NCBI GenBank assembly: GCA_015058955.1
Contig: SVBJ01000005.1
Coordinates: 37,016-101,015 of the forward strand
Source of the DNA: Erysipelotrichaceae bacterium
Lineage (GTDB): Bacteria > Bacillota_I > Bacilli_A > Erysipelotrichales > Erysipelotrichaceae
DNA length: 64,000 bases
Reading direction: 5' to 3'
The position numbers and the translations under genes were made by a program. Below are positions 33,015 to 42,351 of the stretch, piece after piece. The notes below the pieces were generated by a model. That model did no database searches. It was not told where the DNA came from and worked only from the letters and a program-made list of their open reading frames with translations. Position 1 is the stretch's first letter. Every line of letters starts with the position of its first letter.

Positions 33015-34180
33015 TATTTGATGAAGAGATAAACCAGATAATCAGAAACATCAAGCCAAGCGGCATCAGAAAGTTTTTTGACATTGCCGCCACGCGTAAG
33101 AACGTGGTCTCCCTGGGTGTAGGTGAGCCTGATTTCATCACGCCATGGCACATCAGGGAAGCAGCCATTTATGCCATTGAAAAGGGCAGGACTTTCTATA
33201 CGGGTAATAAGGGTCTTCCTGCTTTGAGAAAAGGGATCTGTGATTACTACAGACGCCGCTTCAATGTCAGCTATGAACCTGAAGACAACGTCATCGTAAC
33301 GGTTGGTGGATCGGAAGCCATAGACATAGTCTTAAGAACGATACTGAAACCGGGTGATGAGGTCATCCTGCCGACACCTGCCTATGTTGCCTATCGGGCA
33401 ATAATTGAAATGGCCGGTGGAAAAGTCGTGGAAGTTGAACTTAAGGAAGAGGACCGCTTCAAGCTGACAGCCCGGGACTTTGAGAAGGCTGTGACGGATA
33501 AAACCAAGGCTGTCATCCTGAACTTCCCGGGAAATCCTACGGGCGGGGTAATGAGCAGAGAAGACTATGCCCGGATCGTTCCGATCATTAAGAAACACAA
33601 CATCTTTGCGATTACTGACGAGATATATGCCGAGCTGACCTATGAAGGAACTCACTGCAGCATTGCTGAGTATGAAGAGATAAAGGATCAGACCATTGTC
33701 ATCAACGGCTTCTCCAAGGCTTATTCCATGACCGGTTACCGTGTGGGCTACATTCTGGCACATAAGGATCTCATTGACATGATCGTCAAGATCCACCAGT
33801 ATACCATCATGTGTGCCACTACCAGTTCCCAATACGCAGCCATTGAGGCTGTCAATAACGGGGACGCAGACATCGAAAGAATGGCGGAAAGCTTCCGTCA
33901 GAGAAGAAACTTCATTGTGAAGGAGCTCAACCGCATCGGTCTGAAGACCCACATGCCGGAAGGAGCCTTCTATGTATTCCCGTCAATCAAGATAAGCGGT
34001 TTAGGCAGTGAAGAGTTCTGCGAAAAGCTGCTGGATCAGGAAAATCTGGCTCTGGTACCGGGCAATGCCTTTGGACAGGCCGGGGAAGGTTATGTCAGAA
34101 TATCCTATGCCTATTCGCTTGATGAGATCAAAACAGCCATTGAAAAGCTGGAACATTTCCTCAATAACGGAATCAGATGA
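33011..34180 (+). CDS. Class I aminotransferase, AlaT/AspC-like
   Basis: 389 residues, fold-type I PLP enzyme. GVGEPDF and YTGNKGLPALR near the N-terminus, NFPGNPTGG, ITDEIYAELTYE, and the PLP lysine Lys236 in INGFSKAYSMTGYRVGY. The context of an Lrp-type regulator in a 4-base overlap points to an alanine or broad-range amino-acid transaminase. PatA-like or aromatic activity cannot be excluded. Strong terminator follows. Confidence 0.9.
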   Translation: MIFDEEINQIIRNIKPSGIRKFFDIAATRKNVVSLGVGEPDFITPWHIREAAIYAIEKGRTFYTGNKGLPALRKGICDYYRRRFNVSYEPEDNVIVTVGGSEAIDIVLRTILKPGDEVILPTPAYVAYRAIIEMAGGKVVEVELKEEDRFKLTARDFEKAVTDKTKAVILNFPGNPTGGVMSREDYARIVPIIKKHNIFAITDEIYAELTYEGTHCSIAEYEEIKDQTIVINGFSKAYSMTGYRVGYILAHKDLIDMIVKIHQYTIMCATTSSQYAAIEAVNNGDADIERMAESFRQRRNFIVKELNRIGLKTHMPEGAFYVFPSIKISGLGSEEFCEKLLDQENLALVPGNAFGQAGEGYVRISYAYSLDEIKTAIEKLEHFLNNGIR

Positions 34181-34207
34181 GATCAGTTATTATTTACTGA
34201 TCTTTTT
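34180..34207 (+). terminator. Terminator after the aminotransferase
   Basis: AGATCAGT (34180-34187) and ACTGATCT (34196-34203), 8-base loop, five T. Confidence 0.85.
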
Positions 34208-34219
34208 ATACTAAAGAGT

Positions 34220-34248
34220 TTCAAAAAAAGTGAAAAATGGACTAAAAT
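34220..34248 (+). promoter_or_regulatory. Probable promoter of the PPi-phosphofructokinase gene
   Basis: TTCAAA (34220-34225), 17 bases, TAAAAT (34243-34248), with AAGGAG shortly before the ATG at 34279. Confidence 0.5.
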
Positions 34249-34278
34249 TAAGGTGAAAGAAAAAGAAGGAGAAACAAT

Positions 34279-35937
34279 ATGAAATTATCACCTCTTCAGA
34301 TTGCCAGATATGAGTATAAGCCTAAACTTCCTGGCATGTTAAGAAACGGTATCGCTGAGATCAGTGTAAAGGTCGGAGAAAAGACCAGCAGCGTAGCTGA
34401 TCAGGAAAAGATTGCTGCCCTGTTCCCAAACACCTACGGTAAGGAAGAGATCACTTTTGAAAAAGGTGAAAACACATCCGTTGCCAAGGTACGCAAGGTC
34501 GGTGTCATTCTTTCCGGCGGACAGGCTCCTGGCGGACACAACGTAATCTGCGGATTATATGATGCCCTGAAAGCTACCAATAAGGAAAACGAACTGTACG
34601 GTTTCAAGGGCGGTCCAAGCGGACTGATCAATGATGACTATGTGGTATTTGATGATGAATTCATCAATCAGTACAGAAACACCGGCGGATTTGATATTAT
34701 CGGATCCGGCAGAACCAAACTGGAAAAGGAAGAACAGTTTGAAGTTGTCGTTGAAGTATGCAAAAAGCATGGCATTACAGCCATCGTTATCATCGGCGGT
34801 GACGACTCCAATACCAACGCAGCTGTTCTGGCTGAATACTGTGCCGCTCATAATACCGGCATCCAGGTAATCGGCTGTCCTAAGACAATCGACGGTGACC
34901 TGAAGAACGAAGACATCGAATGTTCATTCGGCTTCGATACAGCTACCAAGACATACAGTGAACTGATCGGCAACATTGAAAGAGATGCCAACAGTGCCAA
35001 GAAGTACTGGCACTTCATCAAGGTCATGGGCCGTTCCGCTTCTCATGTAGCCCTGGAGTGTGCCTTAAAGACTCAGCCTAACATCTGTCTGGTAGGCGAA
35101 GAAGTAGCCGACAAGAAGATGTCTCTGTCACGGATCGCTGACTACATTGCTGATTCAGTAAATGCCAGAGCAGACAAGGGTGACAACTTCGGTGTTGCCA
35201 TCATTCCTGAAGGCATCGTTGAATTCGTTCCTGAATTTTCCGTACTGATCGCTGAGATCAACGAGTTACTGGCCGGCAAGAAGACTGATGAATTCAATGC
35301 CTTACCAAGCTGGGAAGAAAAGTATGCATTCATTGAAAAGGGTCTGACTCCTGAATCAATGAAGGTATTCGCCATCCTGCCTGTAGGCATTCAGCAGCAG
35401 CTGTTTTTGGAAAGAGACCCTCACGGCAACGTTCAGGTATCACTGATCGAATCCGAAAAGCTGTTCTCTGCACTGGTAAAGGACAAGCTGGCTGCCAGAA
35501 AGAAAGCCGGAACATACAAGGGCAAGTTCTCTCCGTTACATCACTTCTTCGGTTATGAAGGAAGATGTGCCTTTCCGTCAAACTTCGATGCTGACTACTG
35601 CTATTCATTAGGTTACAATGCCTGCATGCTGATCCAGTACGGTTACACCGGATATCTGTCAAAGGTTTCCAATCTGTCAAAGCCTGCTGAACAGTGGGTT
35701 GCCGGCGGCATGCCTATCACCAAGATGATGAACATCGAAAGAAGAAACGGCGAAGACAAGCCAGTCATCAGAAAAGCCTTAGTTGAACTTGACGGCAATC
35801 CGTTCAAGTACTTCTGCGCTCACAGAGAATCCTGGGCTGTAAATACTGAATTCACTTATCCGGGTGCCATCCAGTATTACGGACCGGCCGAAGTATGTGA
35901 CATCACCACAGTTACTCTGGCTCTGGAAAAAGAATAA
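34279..35937 (+). CDS. pfp: Pyrophosphate-dependent 6-phosphofructokinase, long form
   Basis: 552 residues, the long PPi-PFK clade also found in plants and spirochaetes. SGGQAPGGHNVICG, GGDDSN (173-178; Asp after GGD marks PPi rather than ATP use) and PKTIDGD (201-207, Lys of the PPi site) are clear, as is MGRSASHVALE. It phosphorylates fructose-6-phosphate with pyrophosphate, reversibly. It lies upstream of the pckA/oad operon but is a separate unit with its own promoter and a strong terminator. Confidence 0.96.
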   Translation: MKLSPLQIARYEYKPKLPGMLRNGIAEISVKVGEKTSSVADQEKIAALFPNTYGKEEITFEKGENTSVAKVRKVGVILSGGQAPGGHNVICGLYDALKATNKENELYGFKGGPSGLINDDYVVFDDEFINQYRNTGGFDIIGSGRTKLEKEEQFEVVVEVCKKHGITAIVIIGGDDSNTNAAVLAEYCAAHNTGIQVIGCPKTIDGDLKNEDIECSFGFDTATKTYSELIGNIERDANSAKKYWHFIKVMGRSASHVALECALKTQPNICLVGEEVADKKMSLSRIADYIADSVNARADKGDNFGVAIIPEGIVEFVPEFSVLIAEINELLAGKKTDEFNALPSWEEKYAFIEKGLTPESMKVFAILPVGIQQQLFLERDPHGNVQVSLIESEKLFSALVKDKLAARKKAGTYKGKFSPLHHFFGYEGRCAFPSNFDADYCYSLGYNACMLIQYGYTGYLSKVSNLSKPAEQWVAGGMPITKMMNIERRNGEDKPVIRKALVELDGNPFKYFCAHRESWAVNTEFTYPGAIQYYGPAEVCDITTVTLALEKE

Positions 35938-35956
35938 GTCTGAACTGCTAAACAAT

Positions 35957-35987
35957 AAAGGAACTGAACCGGATTCAGTTCCTTTTT
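35957..35987 (+). terminator. Terminator after pfp
   Basis: AAAGGAACTGAA (35957-35968) pairs perfectly over 12 bp with TTCAGTTCCTTT (35974-35985), loop CCGGA, T run. Confidence 0.92.
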
Positions 35988-36076
35988 GTGTGCGGCAATG
36001 CATCTGAACGTAAACGATTAAGAGTGTTTCAGGCATAATTCATCCATTCTGCTGTTTTTTTGTGAAAAAGTGACTT

Positions 36077-36106
36077 TTGTAAAAGAAAAAGGTGTATATT
36101 TATAAC
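36077..36106 (+). promoter_or_regulatory. Probable promoter of the pckA-oad operon
   Basis: TTGTAA (36077-36082), 18 bases, TATAAC (36101-36106) in a very AT-rich stretch. An alternative -10 TACAAT lies at 36127-36132. AGAGGTG at 36168-36174 is the ribosome binding site. Confidence 0.5.
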
Positions 36107-36182
36107 ATTTTATATATAAAAGATGATACAATGAAGGCGATTTTCGAATTTTTGGAAACCACTGGAAAGAGGTGTGAATATT

Positions 36183-37784
36183 ATGTTAAATCTTGAAAAA
36201 AACAACATTACGGGAACTAAGGAAATCGTCTATAATCCATCCTATGATGAGCTTTATCAGGAAGAATTATCCGATAAGCTGGAAGGATATGAAAAGGGAC
36301 AGTTAACCGAACTGGGTGCCGTCAATGTTATGACCGGCATCTTTACCGGACGTTCTCCTAAGGACAAGTATCTGGTAGTTGATGAGAATTCAAAGGATAC
36401 CGTATGGTGGACAACTCCTGAGTATCCAAACGATAACCATCCAATGAGTGAGGAAGTATGGCGGCAGGTCAAGGATCTGGCTGTTAAGGAACTCAGCAAC
36501 AAGCGTCTGTTTGTCGTTGATGCCTTCTGCGGTGCCAACAAGGACACCAGAATGGCTGTCAGATTCGTCATGGAAGTAGCCTGGCAGGCACACTTCGTCA
36601 GAAACATGTTCATCAAGCCAAGCGAAGAGGAAGAAAAGAACTTTGAACCTGACTTCATCGTTTACTGCGCTTCCAAGGCCAAGGTAGACAACTATAAGGA
36701 ATTAGGTCTTAATTCTGAAACCTGCGTTGCCTTCAACATTACCTCAAAGGAACAGGTCATCATCAATACCTGGTATGGCGGTGAAATGAAGAAGGGCATG
36801 TTCTCAATGATGAACTACTATCTGCCTTTAAAGGGTATCGCCAGCATGCACTGCTCAGCCAATACCGACATGAATAAGGAAAACACTGCCATCTTCTTCG
36901 GCTTATCAGGAACAGGCAAGACAACATTATCTACTGACCCGAAGAGACTGCTGATCGGCGACGATGAGCACGGCTGGGATGACAACGGTGTCTTCAACCT
37001 GGAAGGCGGCTGCTATGCCAAGGTCATCAACCTGGATAAGGAATCCGAACCTGATATCTACAACGCCATCAGAAGAGATGCTCTGCTGGAAAACGTCACT
37101 GTAGATGAAAACGGCAAGATCGACTTCGCTGATAAGAGCGTTACGGAAAATACCCGTGTATCATATCCGATCAATCACATTGAAAAGATCGTTACTCCGG
37201 TATCAAGTGCACCTGCTGCCGAGAATGTAATCTTCCTGTCAGCTGACGCCTTCGGAGTACTGCCTCCGGTTTCAATTCTGACACCTGAGCAGACTCAGTA
37301 CTATTTCCTGTCAGGCTTTACTGCCAAGCTGGCCGGCACGGAAAGAGGAATTACCGAACCTACACCGACATTCTCTGCCTGCTTCGGCCAGGCATTCCTG
37401 GAACTGCATCCTACCAAGTATGCAGAGGAACTGGTCAGAAAGATGGAAATGTCCGGTGCCAAGGCTTATCTGGTCAACACCGGATGGAACGGTACCGGCA
37501 AGCGTATCTCCATCAAGGATACCAGAGGCATCATCGATGCCATCTTAAACGGTGCCATCAACAAGTCCGAAACCAAGAAGATCCCTTACTTTGATTTCGA
37601 AGTACCTACCGAGCTGGAAGGCGTAGATACCGGCATTCTGGATCCAAGAGATACTTACAGCGATCCATCTGTATGGGATGAAAAGGCCAAGGATCTGGCA
37701 TCAAGATTCATTAAGAATTTCAAGAAGTACACTACCAACAGTCACGGTAAGGCACTGGTAGAAGCAGGACCTCACCTGGACTAA
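36183..37784 (+). CDS. pckA: Phosphoenolpyruvate carboxykinase (ATP)
   Basis: 533 residues, normal for the ATP-dependent family. Substrate motif [11 protein letters not shown]-loop GLSGTGKTT (240-248), metal motif LIGDDEHGW (257-265) and [16 protein letters not shown] are intact. Interconverts oxaloacetate + ATP and PEP + CO2 + ADP. A GTG at 36174 is part of the ribosome binding site; ATG 36183 is the start. It heads an operon with the oxaloacetate decarboxylase genes, suggesting it runs toward oxaloacetate with ATP formation. Confidence 0.97.
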   Translation: MLNLEKNNITGTKEIVYNPSYDELYQEELSDKLEGYEKGQLTELGAVNVMTGIFTGRSPKDKYLVVDENSKDTVWWTTPEYPNDNHPMSEEVWRQVKDLAVKELSNKRLFVVDAFCGANKDTRMAVRFVMEVAWQAHFVRNMFIKPSEEEEKNFEPDFIVYCASKAKVDNYKELGLNSETCVAFNITSKEQVIINTWYGGEMKKGMFSMMNYYLPLKGIASMHCSANTDMNKENTAIFFGLSGTGKTTLSTDPKRLLIGDDEHGWDDNGVFNLEGGCYAKVINLDKESEPDIYNAIRRDALLENVTVDENGKIDFADKSVTENTRVSYPINHIEKIVTPVSSAPAAENVIFLSADAFGVLPPVSILTPEQTQYYFLSGFTAKLAGTERGITEPTPTFSACFGQAFLELHPTKYAEELVRKMEMSGAKAYLVNTGWNGTGKRISIKDTRGIIDAILNGAINKSETKKIPYFDFEVPTELEGVDTGILDPRDTYSDPSVWDEKAKDLASRFIKNFKKYTTNSHGKALVEAGPHLD

Positions 37785-37793
37785 GGAGTGTCT

Positions 37794-39170
37794 ATGGTTA
37801 AAATAGTTGAAACATCAGTTCGTGACGGCCATCAGTCGCTGTTTGCGACCAGAATGACCACTGAAGAAGTAGTCAGACTGTGCAGGATATATGACAGGGC
37901 CGGCTTCCACGCAATTGAAGTATGGGGCGGTGCGACTTTTGACTCCTGCATGCGTTTCCTTAATGAAGATCCATGGGAACGTCTCAGACAGGTAAGAGCC
38001 GTCTGCAAAAACACCAAGCTGCAGATGCTGTTCAGAGGACAGAACATCCTGGGTTACCGTCATTATTCCGATGATGTCGTTGACATGTTCTGCAGGAAGT
38101 CCATTGAAAACGGCATAGACATCATCAGAGTATTTGATGCGCTCAATGATGTCCGCAATCTGGAAATGGCAGTCAAGGCTACCAAGAAGTACGGCGGCGA
38201 ATGTCAGATCGCCATGTCATATACCACTTCACCGGTTCATACCGTTGAGTATTATGTACAGCTGGCTAAGGAAATTGAGAAGATGGGAGCTGATTCCATC
38301 TGCATCAAGGACATGGCCGGTGTTCTGACTCCTGAAGATGCCACCAAGCTGGTTACCGCACTGAAGAAGGAAATAAAGCTTCCGCTGGAACTGCATTCCC
38401 ACTGCACAGCCGGTCTTTGTGAAATGACCTACATGGCAGCCATCAAGGCCGGTGTTGATATTGTTGACACTTCAATGTCACCGTTGTCAAACGGCACGGC
38501 GCAGCCTTCAACACAGGCTCTCAATACTTCGTTAAAAGGAACAAAGTATGATCCTAAGCTGAATCTGGAAGCCATTCACGAAGCAGAACCGATCGTAACG
38601 GAGATCGTTGACAAGTATTTAAAGAACGGCTTACTGAATCCTAAGTCATTCCAGATCAACCCGAACATCCTGAAATATCAGGTTCCGGGCGGCATGTTGT
38701 CAAATCTGATCAAGCAGCTTACCGATCAGGATGCCATGGACAAGTATGAAGAAGTACTAAAGGAGATCCCGGTTGTCAGAAAGGACCTGGGTTATCCGCC
38801 ATTAGTCACCCCGATGTCTCAGATGGTCGGCACTCAGGCAGTGCTTAACATCCTCAACGGGGAAAGATATATGATCGTTGCCAGGGAAGTAAAGGATTAC
38901 CTCCATGGCCGTTACGGCAAGACTCCGGCACCGGTCAACGAAGACGTCAGAAAGAAGATCATCGGCGATGATGAAGTCATTACCTGCCGTCCGGCTGACC
39001 TGCTGGAACCTGAGTTTGAAAAGCTCAAGGCCCAATATCGGAACATTGCCAGAAGTGATGAAGACGTTCTCTCATTAGCACTGTTTGAACAGGTTGCCAC
39101 TCAATTCCTCACTAAGAAGTACAATCCGGCACCGGAAGTTGAAACGGAAGAATTTGAGATGTTCATATAG
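37794..39170 (+). CDS. oadA: Oxaloacetate decarboxylase carboxyltransferase (alpha) subunit without biotin domain
   Basis: 458 residues forming the carboxyltransferase TIM barrel of OadA/PycB. Metal site: Asp11 in VRDGHQS, Lys172 in IKDMAG and His201/His203 in LHSHC. It moves the carboxyl group of oxaloacetate to biotin. The biotinyl domain of longer OadA proteins is missing and is supplied by the separate carrier at 39451. AAGGAG overlapping the pckA stop sets ATG 37794; an in-frame GTG at 37788 is inside that site. Methylmalonyl-CoA or glutaconyl-CoA decarboxylase is unlikely given this transferase type. Confidence 0.93.
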   Translation: MVKIVETSVRDGHQSLFATRMTTEEVVRLCRIYDRAGFHAIEVWGGATFDSCMRFLNEDPWERLRQVRAVCKNTKLQMLFRGQNILGYRHYSDDVVDMFCRKSIENGIDIIRVFDALNDVRNLEMAVKATKKYGGECQIAMSYTTSPVHTVEYYVQLAKEIEKMGADSICIKDMAGVLTPEDATKLVTALKKEIKLPLELHSHCTAGLCEMTYMAAIKAGVDIVDTSMSPLSNGTAQPSTQALNTSLKGTKYDPKLNLEAIHEAEPIVTEIVDKYLKNGLLNPKSFQINPNILKYQVPGGMLSNLIKQLTDQDAMDKYEEVLKEIPVVRKDLGYPPLVTPMSQMVGTQAVLNILNGERYMIVAREVKDYLHGRYGKTPAPVNEDVRKKIIGDDEVITCRPADLLEPEFEKLKAQYRNIARSDEDVLSLALFEQVATQFLTKKYNPAPEVETEEFEMFI

Positions 39171-39179
39171 GAGGGCAGC

Positions 39180-39449
39180 ATGTTGGAATTATTAGCTAAG
39201 TATTCAGGCATCACTGCCATAATCGTCTATTCACTGATCCTGTTTCTCATTCTGAAGTTCAGAAAGCCTGAACAGGCCCCGGAGGAAGAACGGGAGGAAG
39301 AAAGAGAACCTTCTTATGTAAGTGAAAGCGTTTCTCCTCTGGATCCAAACGATGAGGATGCCGTTGTGGCTTCCCTGATCGCATCAATTGAATGTCATAA
39401 TGAAACAAAGAAGAATGTCAGAGTCGTATCTGTCAGAGAGGTTAGATAG
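39180..39449 (+). CDS. oadG: OadG-like gamma subunit
   Basis: 89 residues: one N-terminal membrane helix (AIIVYSLILFLILKF), an acidic Glu-rich linker, then DEDAVVASLIASIECH and the C-terminal VRVVSVREV that is typical of OadG, which holds the membrane decarboxylase complex together. AGGAGGG precedes the ATG. Next to oadA and the biotin carrier as in known decarboxylase operons. Confidence 0.85.
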   Translation: MLELLAKYSGITAIIVYSLILFLILKFRKPEQAPEEEREEEREPSYVSESVSPLDPNDEDAVVASLIASIECHNETKKNVRVVSVREVR

Positions 39450-39450
39450 T

Positions 39451-39801
39451 ATGAAAGTATATAAGGTAAAAGTTAACGGCAAGGTTTATGAAGTAGAAGT
39501 TGAAGCCGTTGACGAAGTAAACGGCAGCATTCAGACCCAGCAGCCTGTTGCCGCTGTAAAGAAGGAAAACGGTCCTGTCTCTGAAGGAAGCAAGGTCATT
39601 GCTGCTCCGATTACCGGCAAGGTACTGGAAGTAAAGGTCAAGGTTGGAGACATGGTTAAGAAGGGCCAGGTCGTGGCAATCATTGAAGCCATGAAGCTGG
39701 AAAACGAAATTCAGTCCGGATTTGACGGAAAAGTAGTGGAAATCAGAGCCGGTAAGGGCGACGACATCAAGAACAAGGAAGCCCTGATCGTTCTGGAATA
39801 G
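39451..39801 (+). CDS. Biotin carboxyl carrier protein of the decarboxylase
   Basis: 116 residues. N-terminal strand region (MKVYKVKVNGKVYEVEVE), a short linker, and a biotinyl domain (about 47-116) with biotin-accepting Lys82 in IEAMKLEN. An upstream in-frame ATG (39388) lies inside oadG; ATG 39451 with AGAGAGG before it is preferred. It shuttles carboxybiotin from OadA to OadB. A biotin ligase gene follows directly. Confidence 0.93.
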   Translation: MKVYKVKVNGKVYEVEVEAVDEVNGSIQTQQPVAAVKKENGPVSEGSKVIAAPITGKVLEVKVKVGDMVKKGQVVAIIEAMKLENEIQSGFDGKVVEIRAGKGDDIKNKEALIVLE

Positions 39802-39804
39802 TAA

Positions 39805-40518
39805 ATGCAGAGAATCGATTTTGATACCGTTGATTCAACCAATACGTATCTTAAGAACAACTACGGTGAGCTGAAGGACATGACCTTTGTCAGCGCCTTA
39901 CTGCAGACAGCAGGAAGAGGACGCAACAACCGTAAATGGCTCTCTGAAAAGGGAGACAGCCTGATGTTCTCGATCCTGTTAAAGGATGAGGTGTTTCTGG
40001 CAAACTACCGCCCTCTGTCAGTACTGGCAGCCTATAGTGTCATAAAGGCACTGGAGCAATACGGGATCAGTGATCTTTCCATAAAATGGCCCAACGATGT
40101 ATATGCGGGCGATGAAAAGATCTGCGGGATCCTTTTGGAAGGGGTAGCCAGGGAAAAGATGGAATGCCTGATCATCGGAACAGGCATCAACGTCAATCAG
40201 GAAAGCTTTGAAGGTGAATACCTGCGCAGGCCGACATCCGTTTATCTGCAGACTGGAAAGCACGTGGAGCTGGAAGAACTTAAGAATACGGTATATGCTC
40301 AGTTCAGTGAGAATCTTGAACTGCTGAAAAAAGGCCATGATTTCTATCCGGAAATAGCCCGTTATGATTATCTGAAAGGCAGAAATGCCGTTGCGGAAAT
40401 AAACGGGCAGAGGGAAGAAGTCATGATCAGAGGTATCAATGACAATTATTCATTAAGGATCTGTTACCGCGGTAACGAATCCGATATTGAATCAGGTGAG
40501 ATCACATTTCACCTGTAA
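39805..40518 (+). CDS. birA: Biotin protein ligase
   Basis: 237 residues, catalytic and C-terminal domains only, with no N-terminal DNA-binding domain, so it is not a repressor. GRGR (37-40) in TAGRGRNNRKW and KWPNDV (94-99) are the biotinyl-AMP and ATP sites. It loads biotin onto the carrier encoded 3 bases upstream. Placement inside the decarboxylase operon ties ligase supply to complex synthesis. Confidence 0.95.
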   Translation: MQRIDFDTVDSTNTYLKNNYGELKDMTFVSALLQTAGRGRNNRKWLSEKGDSLMFSILLKDEVFLANYRPLSVLAAYSVIKALEQYGISDLSIKWPNDVYAGDEKICGILLEGVAREKMECLIIGTGINVNQESFEGEYLRRPTSVYLQTGKHVELEELKNTVYAQFSENLELLKKGHDFYPEIARYDYLKGRNAVAEINGQREEVMIRGINDNYSLRICYRGNESDIESGEITFHL

Positions 40519-40531
40519 GGGAGGATAAACT

Positions 40532-41650
40532 ATGAGTTTTTTATATGAAAATCTGCTGGCTCTGACCTGGCAGCAGGTGACGATGTGGGTAATAGGAGGC
40601 ATCCTGATCTATCTGGCAATCAAGAAAGACATGGAGCCTACGCTGTTACTGCCAATTGGCTTTGGTGCCATTCTTGTCAACCTGCCTTTCTCCGGGGCAG
40701 TCAACCAGTACATCAACGGCATTTTCCAGGAAGGTCCGCTTTCCACTCTGTATGAAATGGGTATTTCCAACGAGCTGTTCCCATTGCTTCTGTTCATCGG
40801 CATCGGAGCCATGTGTGACTTCGGCCCGTTGCTGGCTCAGCCGGCACTGATGCTGTTTGGCGCAGCTGCCCAGTTTGGTATTTTCATTACTTTCTGTCTG
40901 GGTTCAATGTTTTTCGCTACAAATGATGCCGCTTCAATCGCAACCATCGGAGCAGCTGATGGTCCGACGGCGATAGTCGTAGCACTTAAGCTTCATTCAA
41001 CTTACCTGAGTCCTATCATGGTAGCAGCTTATTCCTACATGGCTCTGGTACCTATCATTCAGCCTCCGGTAATAAAGTTGCTGACAACAAAGAAGGAAAG
41101 AATGATCCGCATGGATTATGAACCTAAGCAGGTTTCCCAGCTGACCCGTATTCTGTTCCCGATCATCATTACCGTAATTGCCGGATTCGTATCACCGGGT
41201 GCCGTATCACTGGTAGGCTTCCTGATGTTTGGTAACCTGTTAAAGGAATGCGGTGTCTTAAAGGGCTTATCTGATACTGCTCAGGGAGCATTAGCCAACC
41301 TGATCACTCTGGTACTGGGAATCACAATTGCTTCCCAGATGCAGGCTGAACAGTTTTTACAGGTTGATACCCTGATGATCATGGGACTGGGTCTGTTTGC
41401 GTTTATCTTTGATACCGCAGGCGGTGTTCTGTTTGCCAAGTTTGTCAATCTGTTCTTAAAGAAGAAAGTCAATCCGATGATCGGGGCAGCCGGTATCTCA
41501 GCTTTCCCGATGTCCGGAAGAATCATCCATAAGATGGGATTACGGGAAGACCCTGAGAACTTCCTGTTAATGTATTCAATGGGTGTTAACGTATCAGGTC
41601 AGATCGCTTCCGTAATTGCGGGCGGCATGATGCTGAACTTCTTCATGTAG
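40532..41650 (+). CDS. oadB: Sodium-translocating decarboxylase beta subunit
   Basis: 372 residues, about ten or more membrane helices. Conserved blocks GIGAMCDFGPLL, ATIGAADGPTAI, and NPMIGAAGISAFPMSGR match the OadB/GcdB/MmdB family, where the Asp in DGPT is required for Na+ transport. It decarboxylates carboxybiotin and pumps Na+ outward. Preceded by GGGAGG and followed by a very small membrane-protein gene. Confidence 0.96.
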   Translation: MSFLYENLLALTWQQVTMWVIGGILIYLAIKKDMEPTLLLPIGFGAILVNLPFSGAVNQYINGIFQEGPLSTLYEMGISNELFPLLLFIGIGAMCDFGPLLAQPALMLFGAAAQFGIFITFCLGSMFFATNDAASIATIGAADGPTAIVVALKLHSTYLSPIMVAAYSYMALVPIIQPPVIKLLTTKKERMIRMDYEPKQVSQLTRILFPIIITVIAGFVSPGAVSLVGFLMFGNLLKECGVLKGLSDTAQGALANLITLVLGITIASQMQAEQFLQVDTLMIMGLGLFAFIFDTAGGVLFAKFVNLFLKKKVNPMIGAAGISAFPMSGRIIHKMGLREDPENFLLMYSMGVNVSGQIASVIAGGMMLNFFM

Positions 41651-41661
41651 GAGGTATTATC

Positions 41662-41808
41662 ATGGAATTTACACCTATGAACTTTATCTATAATCTGATT
41701 TACATCGTAAAAGGTGAACTGGGAACATTTGTTGCCCTGGGTACCATTGCCTTATCAACCATGATTCTTAATAAGATAATGGAGAAGAAAGTTAACAAAG
41801 AAGAGTAG
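41662..41808 (+). CDS. 48-residue membrane protein, last gene of the decarboxylase operon
   Basis: AGGAGG at 41649-41654 overlaps the oadB stop region and is 7 bases before ATG 41662. Sequence begins MEFTPMNFIYNLIYIVKGE, then a hydrophobic segment (LGTFVALGTIALSTMILN) and a Lys/Glu-rich tail KKVNKEE. Ends 12 bases before the operon terminator. Not recognised as a named family. Position and one helix suggest a small accessory subunit of the membrane decarboxylase. Confidence 0.75.
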   Translation: MEFTPMNFIYNLIYIVKGELGTFVALGTIALSTMILNKIMEKKVNKEE

Positions 41809-41820
41809 TATATAAAAATG

Positions 41821-41859
41821 AAAACCTGTCGGCTGAAAAAAGTTTCCCGACAGGTTTTT
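41821..41859 (+). terminator. Terminator of the pckA-oad operon
   Basis: AAAACCTGTCGG (41821-41832) pairs perfectly with CCGACAGGTTTT (41847-41858), T run. Confidence 0.92.
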
Positions 41860-41877
41860 CTGTGACATAATGGGTTT

Positions 41878-42267
41878 ATGGAAAAAAGCATAAGAGTGGT
41901 GGGAGCCATAATTGAAAAAGACGGAAAGATACTGATCGCCCGCAGACTATACGGCAATCAGGCGGGTAAATGGGAATTCCCCGGAGGCAAATATGAAGAA
42001 GGGGAAGACGGTATTACCGCTATAAAAAGGGAGATCAGAGAGGAGTTTGAAACGGATATAGAAGTTAGTGGTTTTCTGTGTACTGTCAGACACCGCTACC
42101 CGGAGTTTTCAATTGTAATGGACTGTTATATATGCAGGCTGACTGGTGATGAGCTTAAGCTGCATGATCACTCAGAAGTGCTGTGGATCGATCCTGACAA
42201 AAGAGGAGTTGACTGGGCTCGGGCTGACCGAAAGGTCATCAGGGCGTACAGGGAACGAATGTGTTAA
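41878..42267 (+). CDS. NUDIX hydrolase, MutT-like
   Basis: 129 residues. The Nudix box runs from GGKYEEGED to REIREEF in the standard GX5EX7REUXEEXGU spacing. WEFPGG and the overall length match 8-oxo-dGTP diphosphatases and CTP pyrophosphohydrolases that clean the nucleotide pool. Only 18 bases after the operon terminator and without a visible ribosome binding site. Confidence 0.9.
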   Translation: MEKSIRVVGAIIEKDGKILIARRLYGNQAGKWEFPGGKYEEGEDGITAIKREIREEFETDIEVSGFLCTVRHRYPEFSIVMDCYICRLTGDELKLHDHSEVLWIDPDKRGVDWARADRKVIRAYRERMC

Positions 42268-42351
42268 TATTTTTACAAATGTAATAAATAAAAAATATGG
42301 ATATTATAAAAAAATTGGCATAAAATATAGTATAAGGGGATTTTGGGTAGT

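Noticed and set aside
39320..39340. Catabolite-repression (cre)-like TGAAAGCGTTT sequence
   Set aside because: It lies inside the oadG coding region and departs from the consensus at the 3' end; probably coincidental.
39388..39450. Longer N-terminus for the biotin carrier, starting inside oadG
   Set aside because: The extra residues match no carrier family and ATG 39451 has its own ribosome binding site.
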